In this document: positions 51,848-63,000 of the stretch, piece after piece
Layout of the letters: the number at the start of each line of letters is the position of its first letter
How positions within the stretch are numbered: position 1 is the first letter of the stretch
Assembly: GCF_004022485.1 (NCBI RefSeq)
Contig: NZ_CP034951.1
Span: 1,240,001-1,304,000, forward strand
Direction: 5' to 3'
Length of the DNA: 64,000 nucleotides
Source: Aequorivita sp. H23M31
Lineage (GTDB): Bacteria > Bacteroidota > Bacteroidia > Flavobacteriales > Flavobacteriaceae
The notes under the pieces: model-generated
Told to the model about the DNA's origin: nothing
What the model saw: the letters and a program-made list of their open reading frames with translations, nothing else
Database searches by the model: none
Program-made: the position numbers and the translations under genes

Positions 51848-54800
51848 TTACTCTTTTATAACCTTGAAGGTCGAAACAGAATCTGCCACAGTAGCCTTTA
51901 GAACGTAGGTTCCAGTTGCCAAGGTTGACATATCAATCACAACACTAAGATTTTTAGGTTCTACTATCATCACAGCTTGTCCTAAAAGATTATAGACTGT
52001 TATACTGTCTATAGCAATAGCAGCAGTTATAGTCAATTGCTCCTTCACTGGGTTAGGGTAATAAGTTACTTGTGCGTAATCATTATCCGTGATTCCTAAA
52101 GCCGTAGTAACAACATTTGTTGCTCCACTTCTGGTCATATTACCATGTCCACAATTAGATGTTACATACACATCATATGAAGTCTCTGCCTCAAGCCCTG
52201 TAACTGTAGCTGAAGTTAATCCAGCTTCAACAGTTTGACTCACTAAGGGAGTATTTATTTCCGGGTTTTGACCTTGGAAGTAAACATCTATCACGTAACC
52301 TTCTGTTGCTGTCGCGGAGGCTGTCCAGGACAGAGAGAACGAAGTATCTGAAATGTTGGTGATTTGTATATCCGTTACTGGATCACAGTCACCTGCAAAT
52401 CGGATGTGGATATCATCTACAAAGAGATAAAATTGGTCTACCGGTGAGTAGGCGTTGAATCCGAAATAGTAAACACCATCTTCCGGAACGGTAAAGACAA
52501 GTTCCTCAAAATTAGGAGTACCACCAGTTATATCGGTATAATTTGCCAACACATTTATCATCGCTGAAGATTCTGGTGCAGTACCAAATGCAACTTTCAT
52601 TTTCTCGTGGAATGCGTTCCCATTATTACCATACTTATATTCTATTTGATAATCGACTCCTGCCTCTAGATTTAAACCTTGCGTATAGAACCAAGTATAG
52701 GCACTACCAATCGAGCTCCACTTATAACGAAGCGCTCTGCCGGTGAAACCGTTATTGTTTACGTTGGCCACTTCCCAAGAATTACCATTGGACAAATTCT
52801 CAACGCTTGTACAGATAGGCACATTTGGAGGGCTAGTTTCCTCAAATCCTAGGTAATAAGGAGGATCCAAAGCAATGCATTCGGTGACAAAGTATCCTGG
52901 GCCAACCCATATACTAACATCATCTACCCCGCAAAAACTTCTAACGTAGAATTCGTATTCGGTACTTGCAGTTAAACCAGTAATGGTAGCTTCAGGCAAT
53001 GGACCATCATGGTGTATCATTGTTCCTTCCACTTCTGGATCGAAACCAGGAGCACCATAAATAATATCCCATTCTGATTCAGTTCCCCAAGGGGTCCAAC
53101 TAATGTTTGCCGAAGTCTCTGTAACACTCACAACAGCCACACCTCTTGGAGGCATACAGCTAGGTGCGTCAATAATATTAAGGGTATAATCTTCAGCTTC
53201 TCCATTTGTTGTGGAACCACAAGGACTCGGATTTGTGGGAGTGTATTGAGCTACAATTCTAATTCTATATTGTCCATTTGGAGTACCCATAGGCACAGTT
53301 ACAGTTCCCGATGCATTAGAGACATAAGTTCCAGAAGAATATACCTTCTCCGATTCTTCAAACTCCATGTTATTATTGTAATCTATCCACATATTAACTC
53401 CATAGGTATAGTTTGAACCTGCAAATGAGGCATTGAAATCAAACTCTCCACCAGGGAATGAGGTTACAACCATATTAGTGAAATTACCATAACCATTAGG
53501 AGACTGACCAGAATTGAGGTTCGTAATATTTTGAACTCCTTCTGTCGTTTCAAAATTATTTATATAATAAGAAGTTGAAGTAGATGAATATTGGCAATAG
53601 CCAGTAAAGAAATACTTCTTATTTGATAGAATACTTTCATCACCTGGTCCACAGATTGCACGCACGTAAAAGTCATAGCCAGTGTCGCTTACCAATCCTG
53701 TAAGAGTGGCTTCAGGGATATTGTTTACAACTATTGTAGTACCTTGGGTAAGTGGATCAAAACCAGCTAATCCGTATATCACATTCCATTCAGTTTCAGT
53801 TGAACCTGGTGTCCAAGAAATTTCCGCGGTTGTTTCTCCTACTACACCAACAGCCAAATCAATAGGCTTAGGACAAGATGGAATAGTCTGCACCATAAAA
53901 TCATCCAACCAGTAATACCAAATATTTGACGCAGAGTTATGCCTAAAAGCTATATGGTTGTTTCCACCTGATAGAGTGACATTGTTCAAGTTAAACTCAT
54001 ACTCGGTATAATCATTATTAGGAGGGTTTATAGTTGCTACCAGCTCAAAAGTACTAGTATCGAGTGGGTTACTCATTACACCTACATCGATAGTGCCCGA
54101 ACTAGTACCTTCTCTTCTTAGCATAAAGTTAACCTGAAGGTTTTGAATATCCTCTACAAACGGAGGCGATATTGCGTAAGTAGGTACACCTGTTGCCGAT
54201 TGGAATTTCAAACTATTAGGCGCACTGGTTGAATTCCCTGACACAATTGATGGCCATACAGTGCCACTTGTGTAAGTTATTCTTTCCCAACATGGGGGGA
54301 AAGCATTAGAACCCGTTCCATACGTATCAAAATTTTCTAAATATGGAAGAGAGGCTATTGCATCACAAGCTGTTCTAAAGTCTTTCGGGCCCGCCCATAT
54401 ACTCAAATCGTCTGTACCGCAAACAGCTTGAACATAAAATTCATAGCCTGAACTTGGATTTAAGTTGGTAATTTGATAAGATGCTGTGCTAGATGTAGCG
54501 TTACCTACCTCTCCGGCACCTCCTACTGTAAACCCAGGGGTCCCCCAAGAGATATTCCATTCAGTTTCAGAAGAACCTGGGGTCCAGGAAATATTTGCGC
54601 TTGTAGTTTCTACTGAATCCACCATCAAATCGATAGGCTTAGGACAACTAGGAATTTCCTGAACCATAAAATCATCCAACCAATAATACCAAATACTTGA
54701 AGTAGAGTTGTGTCTAAGAGCTATATAATTGTTCCCTCCAGAAAGTGTAACATTATTCAAGTTAAACTCGTATTCGGTATAATCATTATTAGGAGGGTCT

Positions 54801-56800
54801 ATAATTGCCACCAGCTCAAAAGTACTGGTGTCAAATGGATTGCTCATAACCCCTAGTTCCATAGTACCAGAATTAGTACCTTCTCTTTTTAACATAAAGC
54901 TTACCTGAAGGTTTTGAATATCCTCTTCAAACGGAGGAGAAATAGCATAAGTAGGAACACCTGTTGCAGATTGGAATTTCAGACTGTTAGGCGTGCTAGT
55001 TGCATTTCCTGATACAATTGATGGCCATACAGTGCCACTTGTGTAGGTTATTCTTTCCCAACATGGAGGGAAAGCATTAGAACCCGTTCCATAGGTATCA
55101 AAATTTTCTAAGTATGGAAGAGTTGTAATAGCAACACATGATGTCCTGAAGTTGATTGGACCGGATAGAGAGCTCTCTTCCGTACCACAAACAGTACGTA
55201 CGTAGAAATCATAAGCGGTGTTACCAGTCAAGCCAGTAAGAGTAGTCTCAGGGTCAGTGTCTACCATAACTGTAGTTCCATCTGTGATGGGATTAAAACC
55301 TGTAGGTCCGTAAATAACCTTCCATTCTGTGGCGGGACCATTTGGAGCCCAGCTTAGTTCTGCTGTGGTATCCGTAACATTCACTACTGTAAGAGCACCT
55401 GGACGCAAACAACCGTTTGCTTCTTCCACGCTGATATCATCCAAAGAAATATACCAAGGACTAGAATTAATTTTACCCTTTATCCCAATATAATATATAC
55501 CTGAAGTGGTAGGAGTGAAAAAATCAGAAATCTCTTGATAATTCCCGTCTACTATTGGAGTTGACGGAATAATTGGATTGGTCATAGCCGCTGGGCTATC
55601 GGATAATCCGTAGGAAGCCATCACGCTGGCATTAGATCCGTTAGTTCCGTCTTGTCTGGCATAAAACCTCAATTCGTAAGGAGTACCACCTGTTAGGCTA
55701 AGAGGATAAAAAATCCAATCTTCGTTACCATATCTTAGGTAAATATTCCAACTTCCACTGCGTGGGCCGCGGTTATAAGAGGTTTCGCTGTTGTTTGTGA
55801 TCCAAACATCACTTCCTGTAACCGAACTTTGTGACCAACATCCCGCAAGAGGTTGTGAATTTGTAAATCCAGATTCAAAGCCTTCTGTCCAAGGAGGGCT
55901 CGCTATGCCGCAAGAAGTATTGTATGCTACAGGACCAACCAAACCACTATATTCATCAACTCCACAGATAGCTCTTACATAAAAATCGTAAGCGGTATTC
56001 TCGCTCAGGCCGGTAATGGTAACTCCAGGAATTCCGTCATCATCGAGTAAAGTTGTTCCTTCAATAAGAGGATTAAATCCGGCTGTTCCATAAATCACTT
56101 CCCATTGGGTAGCAATACCATTTTCGGTCCAAGTTAAATCGGCTGTAGTATCAGTCCCTCCAGTGATGGTAAGACCAGTAGGTCTTGGACAAGATTCCTG
56201 TAGCCCGCCCAATATCACGTTATTAATAAAGTTAGTTCTAGCACTTGCAGTTGGTGGAGAAGCGGGATCTGGATTGGTAGTATCACTACGATAATAAATA
56301 CTTCTACCTGCTCCCATTGCTCCTGTTTTACCGAAATAATTTGAACAATCATTTCCAGGCTGATTCTCATCCACAGCAACCACTAAATTATCGACATTAT
56401 TATAGGGAAATGCATTATTAAATGTTATAACCATTTGATTTCCAGCCGCCGGATAGGTAACCGTACCCGTGTAAACTTGGGTCAGGTTGGCAAGAGGCAC
56501 CCAATCGTCGTTGTTGGAAAATTCGGTCTTGGTGGTGTGACCAAGATAAACTGTCCAACCAGCACTGCTACTGTTATTTGTTGATGTGGTTCTGTCGTAA
56601 TAAAAAGAGATAGAGGTAATATCTCCCCCAGTAGTATTGATATCGGTTTTGAGTAATAGCTGTTGACTATATGAGTAATTGTAACAACTGCTAATGGGCA
56701 TGGCATTGGTGGTGCCGCTTTGGGTTCCCACAATTACCTGGGCGAAATTCGTCCAAGAACATAGAAATCCAAATAGAATTAGTAAAGTAATTTTTCTCAT
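51848..56800 (-). CDS. Large secreted T9SS protein with six fibronectin-III domains
   Basis: 1650 aa. Signal peptide (ITLLILFGFLCSWTNFAQ), then six FN3 domains, each with ..TSANISWTP.. and ..YEFYVRA.CG.. patterns, alternating with MAM/choice-of-anchor-type sandwich domains (LPYLENFDTYGTGSNAFPPC; WYYWLDDFMVQ) and one GEVED domain ending NGEAEDYTLNI. The C-terminus is a type A T9SS sorting domain (YYPNPVKEQLTI, VYNLLGQAVM, LATGTYVLKA). It is exported and surface-attached or released. Two consecutive modules are near-identical (see repeat entry). Adhesion or polymer binding is likely; no catalytic domain is seen. Confidence 0.92.
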   Translation of the reverse strand: MRKITLLILFGFLCSWTNFAQVIVGTQSGTTNAMPISSCYNYSYSQQLLLKTDINTTGGDITSISFYYDRTTSTNNSSSAGWTVYLGHTTKTEFSNNDDWVPLANLTQVYTGTVTYPAAGNQMVITFNNAFPYNNVDNLVVAVDENQPGNDCSNYFGKTGAMGAGRSIYYRSDTTNPDPASPPTASARTNFINNVILGGLQESCPRPTGLTITGGTDTTADLTWTENGIATQWEVIYGTAGFNPLIEGTTLLDDDGIPGVTITGLSENTAYDFYVRAICGVDEYSGLVGPVAYNTSCGIASPPWTEGFESGFTNSQPLAGCWSQSSVTGSDVWITNNSETSYNRGPRSGSWNIYLRYGNEDWIFYPLSLTGGTPYELRFYARQDGTNGSNASVMASYGLSDSPAAMTNPIIPSTPIVDGNYQEISDFFTPTTSGIYYIGIKGKINSSPWYISLDDISVEEANGCLRPGALTVVNVTDTTAELSWAPNGPATEWKVIYGPTGFNPITDGTTVMVDTDPETTLTGLTGNTAYDFYVRTVCGTEESSLSGPINFRTSCVAITTLPYLENFDTYGTGSNAFPPCWERITYTSGTVWPSIVSGNATSTPNSLKFQSATGVPTYAISPPFEEDIQNLQVSFMLKREGTNSGTMELGVMSNPFDTSTFELVAIIDPPNNDYTEYEFNLNNVTLSGGNNYIALRHNSTSSIWYYWLDDFMVQEIPSCPKPIDLMVDSVETTSANISWTPGSSETEWNISWGTPGFTVGGAGEVGNATSSTASYQITNLNPSSGYEFYVQAVCGTDDLSIWAGPKDFRTACDAIASLPYLENFDTYGTGSNAFPPCWERITYTSGTVWPSIVSGNSTSAPNSLKFQSATGVPTYAISPPFVEDIQNLQVNFMLRREGTSSGTIDVGVMSNPLDTSTFELVATINPPNNDYTEYEFNLNNVTLSGGNNHIAFRHNSASNIWYYWLDDFMVQTIPSCPKPIDLAVGVVGETTAEISWTPGSTETEWNVIYGLAGFDPLTQGTTIVVNNIPEATLTGLVSDTGYDFYVRAICGPGDESILSNKKYFFTGYCQYSSTSTSYYINNFETTEGVQNITNLNSGQSPNGYGNFTNMVVTSFPGGEFDFNASFAGSNYTYGVNMWIDYNNNMEFEESEKVYSSGTYVSNASGTVTVPMGTPNGQYRIRIVAQYTPTNPSPCGSTTNGEAEDYTLNIIDAPSCMPPRGVAVVSVTETSANISWTPWGTESEWDIIYGAPGFDPEVEGTMIHHDGPLPEATITGLTASTEYEFYVRSFCGVDDVSIWVGPGYFVTECIALDPPYYLGFEETSPPNVPICTSVENLSNGNSWEVANVNNNGFTGRALRYKWSSIGSAYTWFYTQGLNLEAGVDYQIEYKYGNNGNAFHEKMKVAFGTAPESSAMINVLANYTDITGGTPNFEELVFTVPEDGVYYFGFNAYSPVDQFYLFVDDIHIRFAGDCDPVTDIQITNISDTSFSLSWTASATATEGYVIDVYFQGQNPEINTPLVSQTVEAGLTSATVTGLEAETSYDVYVTSNCGHGNMTRSGATNVVTTALGITDNDYAQVTYYPNPVKEQLTITAAIAIDSITVYNLLGQAVMIVEPKNLSVVIDMSTLATGTYVLKATVADSVSTFKVIKE
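53850..55130 (-). repeat. Near-identical duplicated module inside the T9SS gene
   Basis: The ~510-bp segments 53865-54365 and 54640-55125 are close to identical in DNA, including silent sites, and encode the same sandwich domain plus the start of the following FN3. The period is ~775 bp. This implies recent duplication or gene conversion. Confidence 0.8.
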
Positions 56801-57343
56801 GTGAAGGGTTTTTATTAATAATAAAGTTTAGAAACACGCCCCGAAAAACAATCTTTTCTTTTAACTTCTACACTAAATATGAATTTTAAAAAAATTCTCT
56901 CCTATTGAGAACTAGGATATTAATAGGAAGTTAAAATTTTCAATTGAATTATGCGGACCGTGAAAGTAAACATTTATTTCAAATTAACAAAAATTAACAT
57001 GATGGATTTTATCGGACCGGTAAAAGATTAACAACAAATAAAATATTTATTTTCCATGATGAACTTGTGCAATTTGCTTAACAAGTGATTAGCTATAATA
57101 AAACAAACTTCAAATTAAACGCTAATATCTAGAGGGAATTCGCTTTTATGTTAAGATAACGAACAATGCAGAAATACAAAATTCATCCTTCCTTATTTCG
57201 AGCTAGGTAACACAAATTATACTTTATATTAAACAACTTTCATTAGAAACTCTTCTCGTTATATAATGTACAATAGTTGTAAGGAAAATAAATTCAACAA
57301 CTCCTGTTTGCTAGTTAAATAAAGGTAAAATCGTCTTATTAAG
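56801..57343. other. Intergenic region between the T9SS gene and dps
   Basis: About 540 bp, strongly AT-rich. Two CGGACCG-like words (56952, 57014) are present. No hairpin with a T-tract, no gene and no clear promoter for the T9SS gene were found. Confidence 0.4.
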
Positions 57344-57374
57344 TTGGTTCTGCTCTATGCTTTGGTTATATTTG
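57344..57374 (+). promoter_or_regulatory. dps promoter
   Basis: TTG(G) at 57344-57347, a 19-bp spacer and TATATTTG at 57367-57374, 22 bp before the dps ATG. A good match to the Bacteroidota promoter. Confidence 0.7.
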
Positions 57375-57396
57375 GGAAAACTTAAAAAAAATAAAC

Positions 57397-57888
57397 ATGG
57401 GTTATTTAAATTTAGACAAAAAGAAAACCGCCGCAACCGCAAAACAACTAAACATATTATTGGCGGACTACCACTTATATTATCAAAAAGTCCGCAATTT
57501 CCATTGGAATGTTGTGGGACATAATTTTTTTGATTTACATATTAAATTCGAGGAAATGTACGAGGATGCCAAGACGAAAATCGATGAGATTGCCGAACGA
57601 ATTTTGACCCTGCGCTATCAACCAACCAGTAATTTTTCAGATTATCTGAAAATGAGCAGTATTAAGGAAGATTCTGAGAATACCAAGGACATGGAAATGG
57701 TTAAAAAACTTCTGGAAGACCACGGAAAACTTTTAAAACAAATGCGTGAGGTTGTGGACACAGCAGAGAAAGCAGAAGATGAAGGAACTATAGATATGAT
57801 TGGTGGCTATATAGGACACATCGAAAAAATTAGTTGGATGCTCGACGCCTGGTCTATGAAAGCAACGGATAACCATCCAGAGGCTTAG
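57397..57888 (+). CDS. dps: Dps-family DNA protection/ferritin-like protein
   Basis: 163 aa with the Dps ferroxidase segment YYQKVRNFHWNVVG followed by FDLHIKFEEMYEDAKTKIDEIAERI, giving the inter-subunit His/Asp/Glu iron site. Twelve subunits form a shell that oxidises iron with peroxide and protects DNA. Length is normal for the family. Monocistronic, with its own promoter and terminator. Confidence 0.95.
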   Translation: MGYLNLDKKKTAATAKQLNILLADYHLYYQKVRNFHWNVVGHNFFDLHIKFEEMYEDAKTKIDEIAERILTLRYQPTSNFSDYLKMSSIKEDSENTKDMEMVKKLLEDHGKLLKQMREVVDTAEKAEDEGTIDMIGGYIGHIEKISWMLDAWSMKATDNHPEA

Positions 57889-57925
57889 TACTCTGAATAA
57901 TAATATTGAATCCATTTTATATTGA

Positions 57926-57952
57926 ATTTTCCCAATTTAAAATGGGTTTTTT
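57926..57952 (+). terminator. Terminator of dps
   Basis: CCCA (57931-57934) pairs with TGGG, with TTT/AAA inside, followed by six T. Short stem, but well placed 40 bp after the stop. Confidence 0.6.
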
Positions 57953-58118
57953 ATTTACGGATTTCCGAAGTTTTATATTACATGCTCTTTTGAAATATTT
58001 ATGTTGGAATTTATTATAATCTAAATGAATAATTGTTAAAACCTCCATACTAATTTAATTATCTGTTAATAAATGATATTATTGCACTTATTAACAGTTT
58101 GAATAAAGTGTGAGAAAG

Positions 58119-59651
58119 ATGATGATAAAATTTCTGTTTGGGGCATCCCTTTTATTGACCTGCTTCACTCTTATTTCCCAAAATGAGAAAGTGGACAAGG
58201 CATTCGACAGCGTGTTTTATCACATTGCAGTACAAGTAATTTCTGAAAATCCCCATAGGGCAATGCTCATGGCGGATTCACTTTACATATATTCTACCAG
58301 CGAGAAACAACGGTATAAATCCCTAATGCTCAAAGCTGATATTCTCGATAAACAGGAGAAACGTGGTGAAGCGATAGTTTTGGCCCGAAAAGCCCTAAAA
58401 TTAGCGGAGAATGAAAAAGATTATAATTTTCAATCCCGAATCTACGGATTTCTGTCTACGCAATATCGTAGTATCGGTTTTTACGATGAAGGAAAAAGTG
58501 CCATTCAAAAGGGAATTGAATTAAGCCAAAATATTGAGAACAAGGTGCAGGTCGTAAAATATACGGCTATGGCAAATGAGGAATTGGCCGATTATGCGAT
58601 GGAAGAAGGTGATTTTCATTCTGCCATTGATTATATTAAGTTGGCAATGATGGGATACGAGCAGGAGGAAAATCCCCAGTTCAAAAATTTTCTCCTGGCA
58701 AACTCCAACGCAATTCTCGCCCGGGCAAATATGGGCTTGAATAATTCTGAAAAAGCCTTGAAGCATTTTGCCCTTGCCGACGGATTCATTAATGCTGCTG
58801 AATCAGGTTCATCTCTATGGGCCGCACTTATATATCAAGGATATGCCCAAGCTCTTCTGGAAACTAAAAACCCGGATAGCGCAAAAGCTTATCTCGATAA
58901 AGCTTTGATAATTTCAGAAAATGGGAATCACGGTAATTTAAAACAAAAAGTTTATGAAACCTTTGCCGAATATTACAACACTACAAAACAAGGTGATAGT
59001 TTCACAAAATATAATAGTGAGTATTTAGCAATACAGAGAAAAAATACTGCCAAACATAAATTATTGGTTAATGATGCTTACAACGTCCTCAACGAAACAC
59101 CCGATTCCAAAACCAATAAAAATATTTTATATATTGGGATAGGCTTATCTGTTTTAATAATTGGAGGATTTATACTTTTTATTAAAAGAAAATCCCATTT
59201 TAAGAATTCTGAAAATGAATTTAAAGAAAACGGTACAAGGCCCGAACTATCCTTACCATCCAGAACGGAAGAAGTTATTCTCTCTAACCTAGAAAAATTT
59301 GAAGCTTCTAATGATTTTCTTGAGAAAGATATGTCTTTTTCTAAACTTGCCGGAATTTTAAATACCAATCATAAATACTTACGATATATTCTGAAAAAAT
59401 ATAAAAGTAAGGATTACAATAATTACATAAATGAGTTGCGTATTAATTACATATTACAAAAATTAAAAACTGACTCCGAATATTTAAACTATAAGATCAG
59501 TTATCTCGCAAATGAGAGCGGATTTTCCTCACACAGTAAATTTTCTGCTGAATTTAGAAGTATGGTAGGTTGTTCGCCATCAGATTATATAGATAAACTC
59601 GGTAATGGATCTAAAGAACAACTTTCTGAAGATTATATTTCTAGAAACTAA
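58119..59651 (+). CDS. TPR-AraC hybrid sensor-regulator
   Basis: About 510 aa. A GTG at 58110 is in frame, but ATG at 58119 (or 58122) leaves a complete signal segment (MMIKFLFGASLLLTCFTLIS), so I prefer it. Residues ~25-315 form TPR-like helical pairs (HSAIDYIKLAMMGYEQEENP; SEKALKHFALADGF). One membrane helix (ILYIGIGLSVLIIGGFILFI) leads to a cytosolic AraC-type HTH (FSKLAGILNTNHKYLRYILKK; SGFSSHSKFSAEFRSMVGCSPSDYI). Flavobacteria carry many such one-component regulators; the signal is unknown. The next gene encodes a surface protein, a possible target. Confidence 0.88.
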   Translation: MMIKFLFGASLLLTCFTLISQNEKVDKAFDSVFYHIAVQVISENPHRAMLMADSLYIYSTSEKQRYKSLMLKADILDKQEKRGEAIVLARKALKLAENEKDYNFQSRIYGFLSTQYRSIGFYDEGKSAIQKGIELSQNIENKVQVVKYTAMANEELADYAMEEGDFHSAIDYIKLAMMGYEQEENPQFKNFLLANSNAILARANMGLNNSEKALKHFALADGFINAAESGSSLWAALIYQGYAQALLETKNPDSAKAYLDKALIISENGNHGNLKQKVYETFAEYYNTTKQGDSFTKYNSEYLAIQRKNTAKHKLLVNDAYNVLNETPDSKTNKNILYIGIGLSVLIIGGFILFIKRKSHFKNSENEFKENGTRPELSLPSRTEEVILSNLEKFEASNDFLEKDMSFSKLAGILNTNHKYLRYILKKYKSKDYNNYINELRINYILQKLKTDSEYLNYKISYLANESGFSSHSKFSAEFRSMVGCSPSDYIDKLGNGSKEQLSEDYISRN

Positions 59652-59872
59652 TTGTTTCCCTGCTACATTAATTTTCCCCTACCTATCTGTATAAAATTTT
59701 GAAATTTATCGAGCTTAATCGGAATTTTCAAAAATTTATTTCTTCTAAAGTTAAATGGGTTTCGCCCTTTTAAAACTTTCTCCATAAATCATCGGGGCAC
59801 CAAAAAAACTACCCTATATTTTCTTTTAAACTCCTGTTTTCCATACTACACTTACAGTCAATCAATTACAGC

Positions 59873-59938
59873 ATGTCTGAATTGTGGAATTCGGACATCC
59901 TGACAATATAATCCCCCTTCCCTTCAGAGCTATCTTTG
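59873..59938 (+). promoter_or_regulatory. Promoter of the giant repeat protein with upstream palindrome
   Basis: TATCTTTG at 59931-59938 is a full -7 match. Upstream, 59873-59883 and 59888-59898 form an 11-bp stem (one G-T) with loop GTGG: ATGTCTGAATT against AATTCGGACAT. Its centre is ~52 bp before the -7 box, where an activator would bind. The rest of the 415-bp gap (59652-60067) shows nothing else; a long 5' leader of ~120 nt would follow. Confidence 0.5.
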
Positions 59939-60067
59939 CAACACACGAAGCTTTAAGTTAATTTAAAGTTAAAAAATTATCACATAACAAGATCTAGGGA
60001 GACAGGTTATTCTTCCTTGGATTTTTTTATCTGACGATCTCAACAGAACCAATTTTTACCATTAATT

Positions 60068-63000
60068 ATGAAAAAACTATTACTACTATTTGTTCTAATC
60101 ACGGGTAATTTTCTTTTTGCACAAGTTGGAATTGGCACGGATATGCCAAATCCATCAACACAATTGGAAATAAAATCCTCTAACCGAGGTATTCTTATTC
60201 CACAGGTTCCGTTGACCAGCGTAACCGATCGGACAACAATTACTGCGGGTAACTTGGAAAGCCTTTTGGTATATAATATCAACACAAGCGCGACGCTTTC
60301 CCCAGGCTATTATTATTGGTACCAAGAAAAATGGAACAGGCTTTTAACTGAAACCGATCTCCCAGATTATATAGTTTTTTGGGATATCACAAACAATCAA
60401 TTCACCTATATAGATGAAAATGGTGACATTCAGATAATTAACATATCCGATCTGGAAACTCTTACCTATTTGGGATTAAACGCAGATGGGCATACTCTTG
60501 AATATACGGATGAAGATGGCGTTATATCAACAATCGATCTGGCAACAGTGATCAGGAATTTTGAAACCCTCACTTCCATTATTGATAATGGAGATGGAAC
60601 CTTTTCTTATACTGACGAAGATGGGAATATTACAACTATTGATATGTCCACTCTTGAGACCCTCACTTATTTAGCGTTAAACCCTGATGGAAAGACATTG
60701 GAATATACCGATGAGGATGGAGTAGTGACAAGTATAGATCTGGAATTAATTATAAAGAACTATGAGACACTTACCACTATTGTCGATAACGGTGACGGAA
60801 CCTTTACCTATACCGATGAACAGGGAAATACAACAACTATTAGTATTTCGAACCTTGAAACCCTGACCTATTTAGCTATAAACCCAGATGGAAAAACGTT
60901 GGAATATACCGATGAGAATGGGGTAGTAACATCAATTAATCTGGAAACGATTATCCAGAACTTTCAAACAGTAACAACTTTAATTGACAATGCCAACGGA
61001 ACTTATACCTATACTTCCGAGGATGGAACAGTAACAATCATAGACGTTCCAGCTTCCGTGGTAGCCAATTTTGAGACCATCGTAAACGATGGTCCGGTTA
61101 CCATCAACGGTACTACCTATACTACAATTGAAGAGTACATCATCAGCTTGGCCAACGCCAGCGTAAACCTGGACGGCGGTGATATGATCACCGTAACCGG
61201 TACAGGAACCGTTGCGGATCCGTATGTGGTATCCGTGACCGCGGGTGCTCCTGATTCCATGCTGATCACCAATGCAGCGGGTGACCTGGAATGGGCAACC
61301 ATTGCCTCTATCGTTCAGGACAACGAGACCGTTACTACATTAATTGACAATGCCAACGGAACTTATACCTATACTTCCGAGGATGGAACTGTAACCATTA
61401 TAGACGTTCCCGCTTCCGTGGTAGCCAATTTTGAGACCATCGTAAACGACGGTCCGGTTACCATCAACGGAACTAACTATACTACAATTGAAGAGTACAT
61501 CATCAGCTTGGCAAATGCCAGCGTAAACCTGGACGGTGGTGATATGATCACCGTGACCGGAACAGGAACAGCTGCGGATCCGTATATCGTTTCTGTAGAA
61601 GCAGGCGCACCGGATTCTATGTTGATCACCAATGCTTCAGGAGATCTGGAATGGGCAACCATTGCCTCTATCGTTCAGGCGAACGAGACCCTTACTACAT
61701 TAATTGATAATGCCAACGGAACTTATACTTACACCAGCGAGGATGGAACTGTAACCATTATAGATGTTCCCGCATCGGTTGTATCAAACTTTGAGACCAT
61801 CGTAAACGACGGCCCGGTTACCATCAACGGAACTACCTATACCACGATAGAAGAGTACATCATCAGCTTGGCAAACGCCAGCGTAAACCTGGACGGTGGC
61901 GATATGATCACCGTAACCGGTACAGGAACCGCTGCAGACCCATATATCGTTTCTGTACAAGCAGGTGCTCCTGATTCCATGCTGATCACCAATGCAGCGG
62001 GAGATTTGGAATGGGCAACCATTGCCTCTATCGTTCAGGCGAACGAGACCATTACTACATTAATTGACAATGCCAACGGAACTTATACCTATACTTCTGA
62101 GGATGGAACGGTAACCATTATAGACGTTCCAGCTTCCGTGGTGGCAAACTTTGAGACCATCGTAAACGACGGTCCGGTTACCATCAACGGGAATACCTAT
62201 ACTACAATTGAAGAGTACATCATCAGCCTTGCCAACGCCAGCGTAAACCTGGATGGCGGCGATATGATCACCGTAACCGGTACAGGAACAGCTGCGGATC
62301 CGTATGTGGTATCCGTGACTGCGGGTGCTCCTGATTCTATGCTGATCACCAATGCAGCGGGAGATCTGGAATGGGCAACCATTGCCTCTATCGTTCAGGA
62401 CAACGAGACCGTTACTACATTAATTGACAATGCCAACGGAACTTATACCTATACTTCTGAGGACGGAACGGTAACCATTATCGACGTTCCAGCTTCCGTG
62501 GTAGCCAATTTTGAGACCATCGTAAACGACGGTCCGGTTACCATCAACGGAACTACCTATACTACAATTGAAGAGTACATCATCAGTCTGGCAAATGCCA
62601 GCGTAAACCTGGACGGCGGTGATATGATCACCGTGACCGGTACAGGAACAGTTGCGGATCCATATATCGTTTCTGTACAGGCAGGTGCACCGGATTCTAT
62701 GTTGATCACCAATGCAGCGGGAGATCTGGAATGGGCAACCATTGCCTCTATCGTTCAGGCGAACGAGACCATTACTACATTAATTGACAATTCCAACGGA
62801 ACTTATACCTATACTTCCGAGGACGGAACGGTAACCATTATAGACGTTCCAGCTTCCGTGGTGGCAAACTTTGAGACCATCGTAAACGACGGTCCGGTTA
62901 CCATCAACGGAACTACCTATACCACAATTGAAGAGTACATCATCAGCTTGGCAAACGCCAGCGTAAACCTGAACGGCGGTGATATGATCACCGTGACCGG

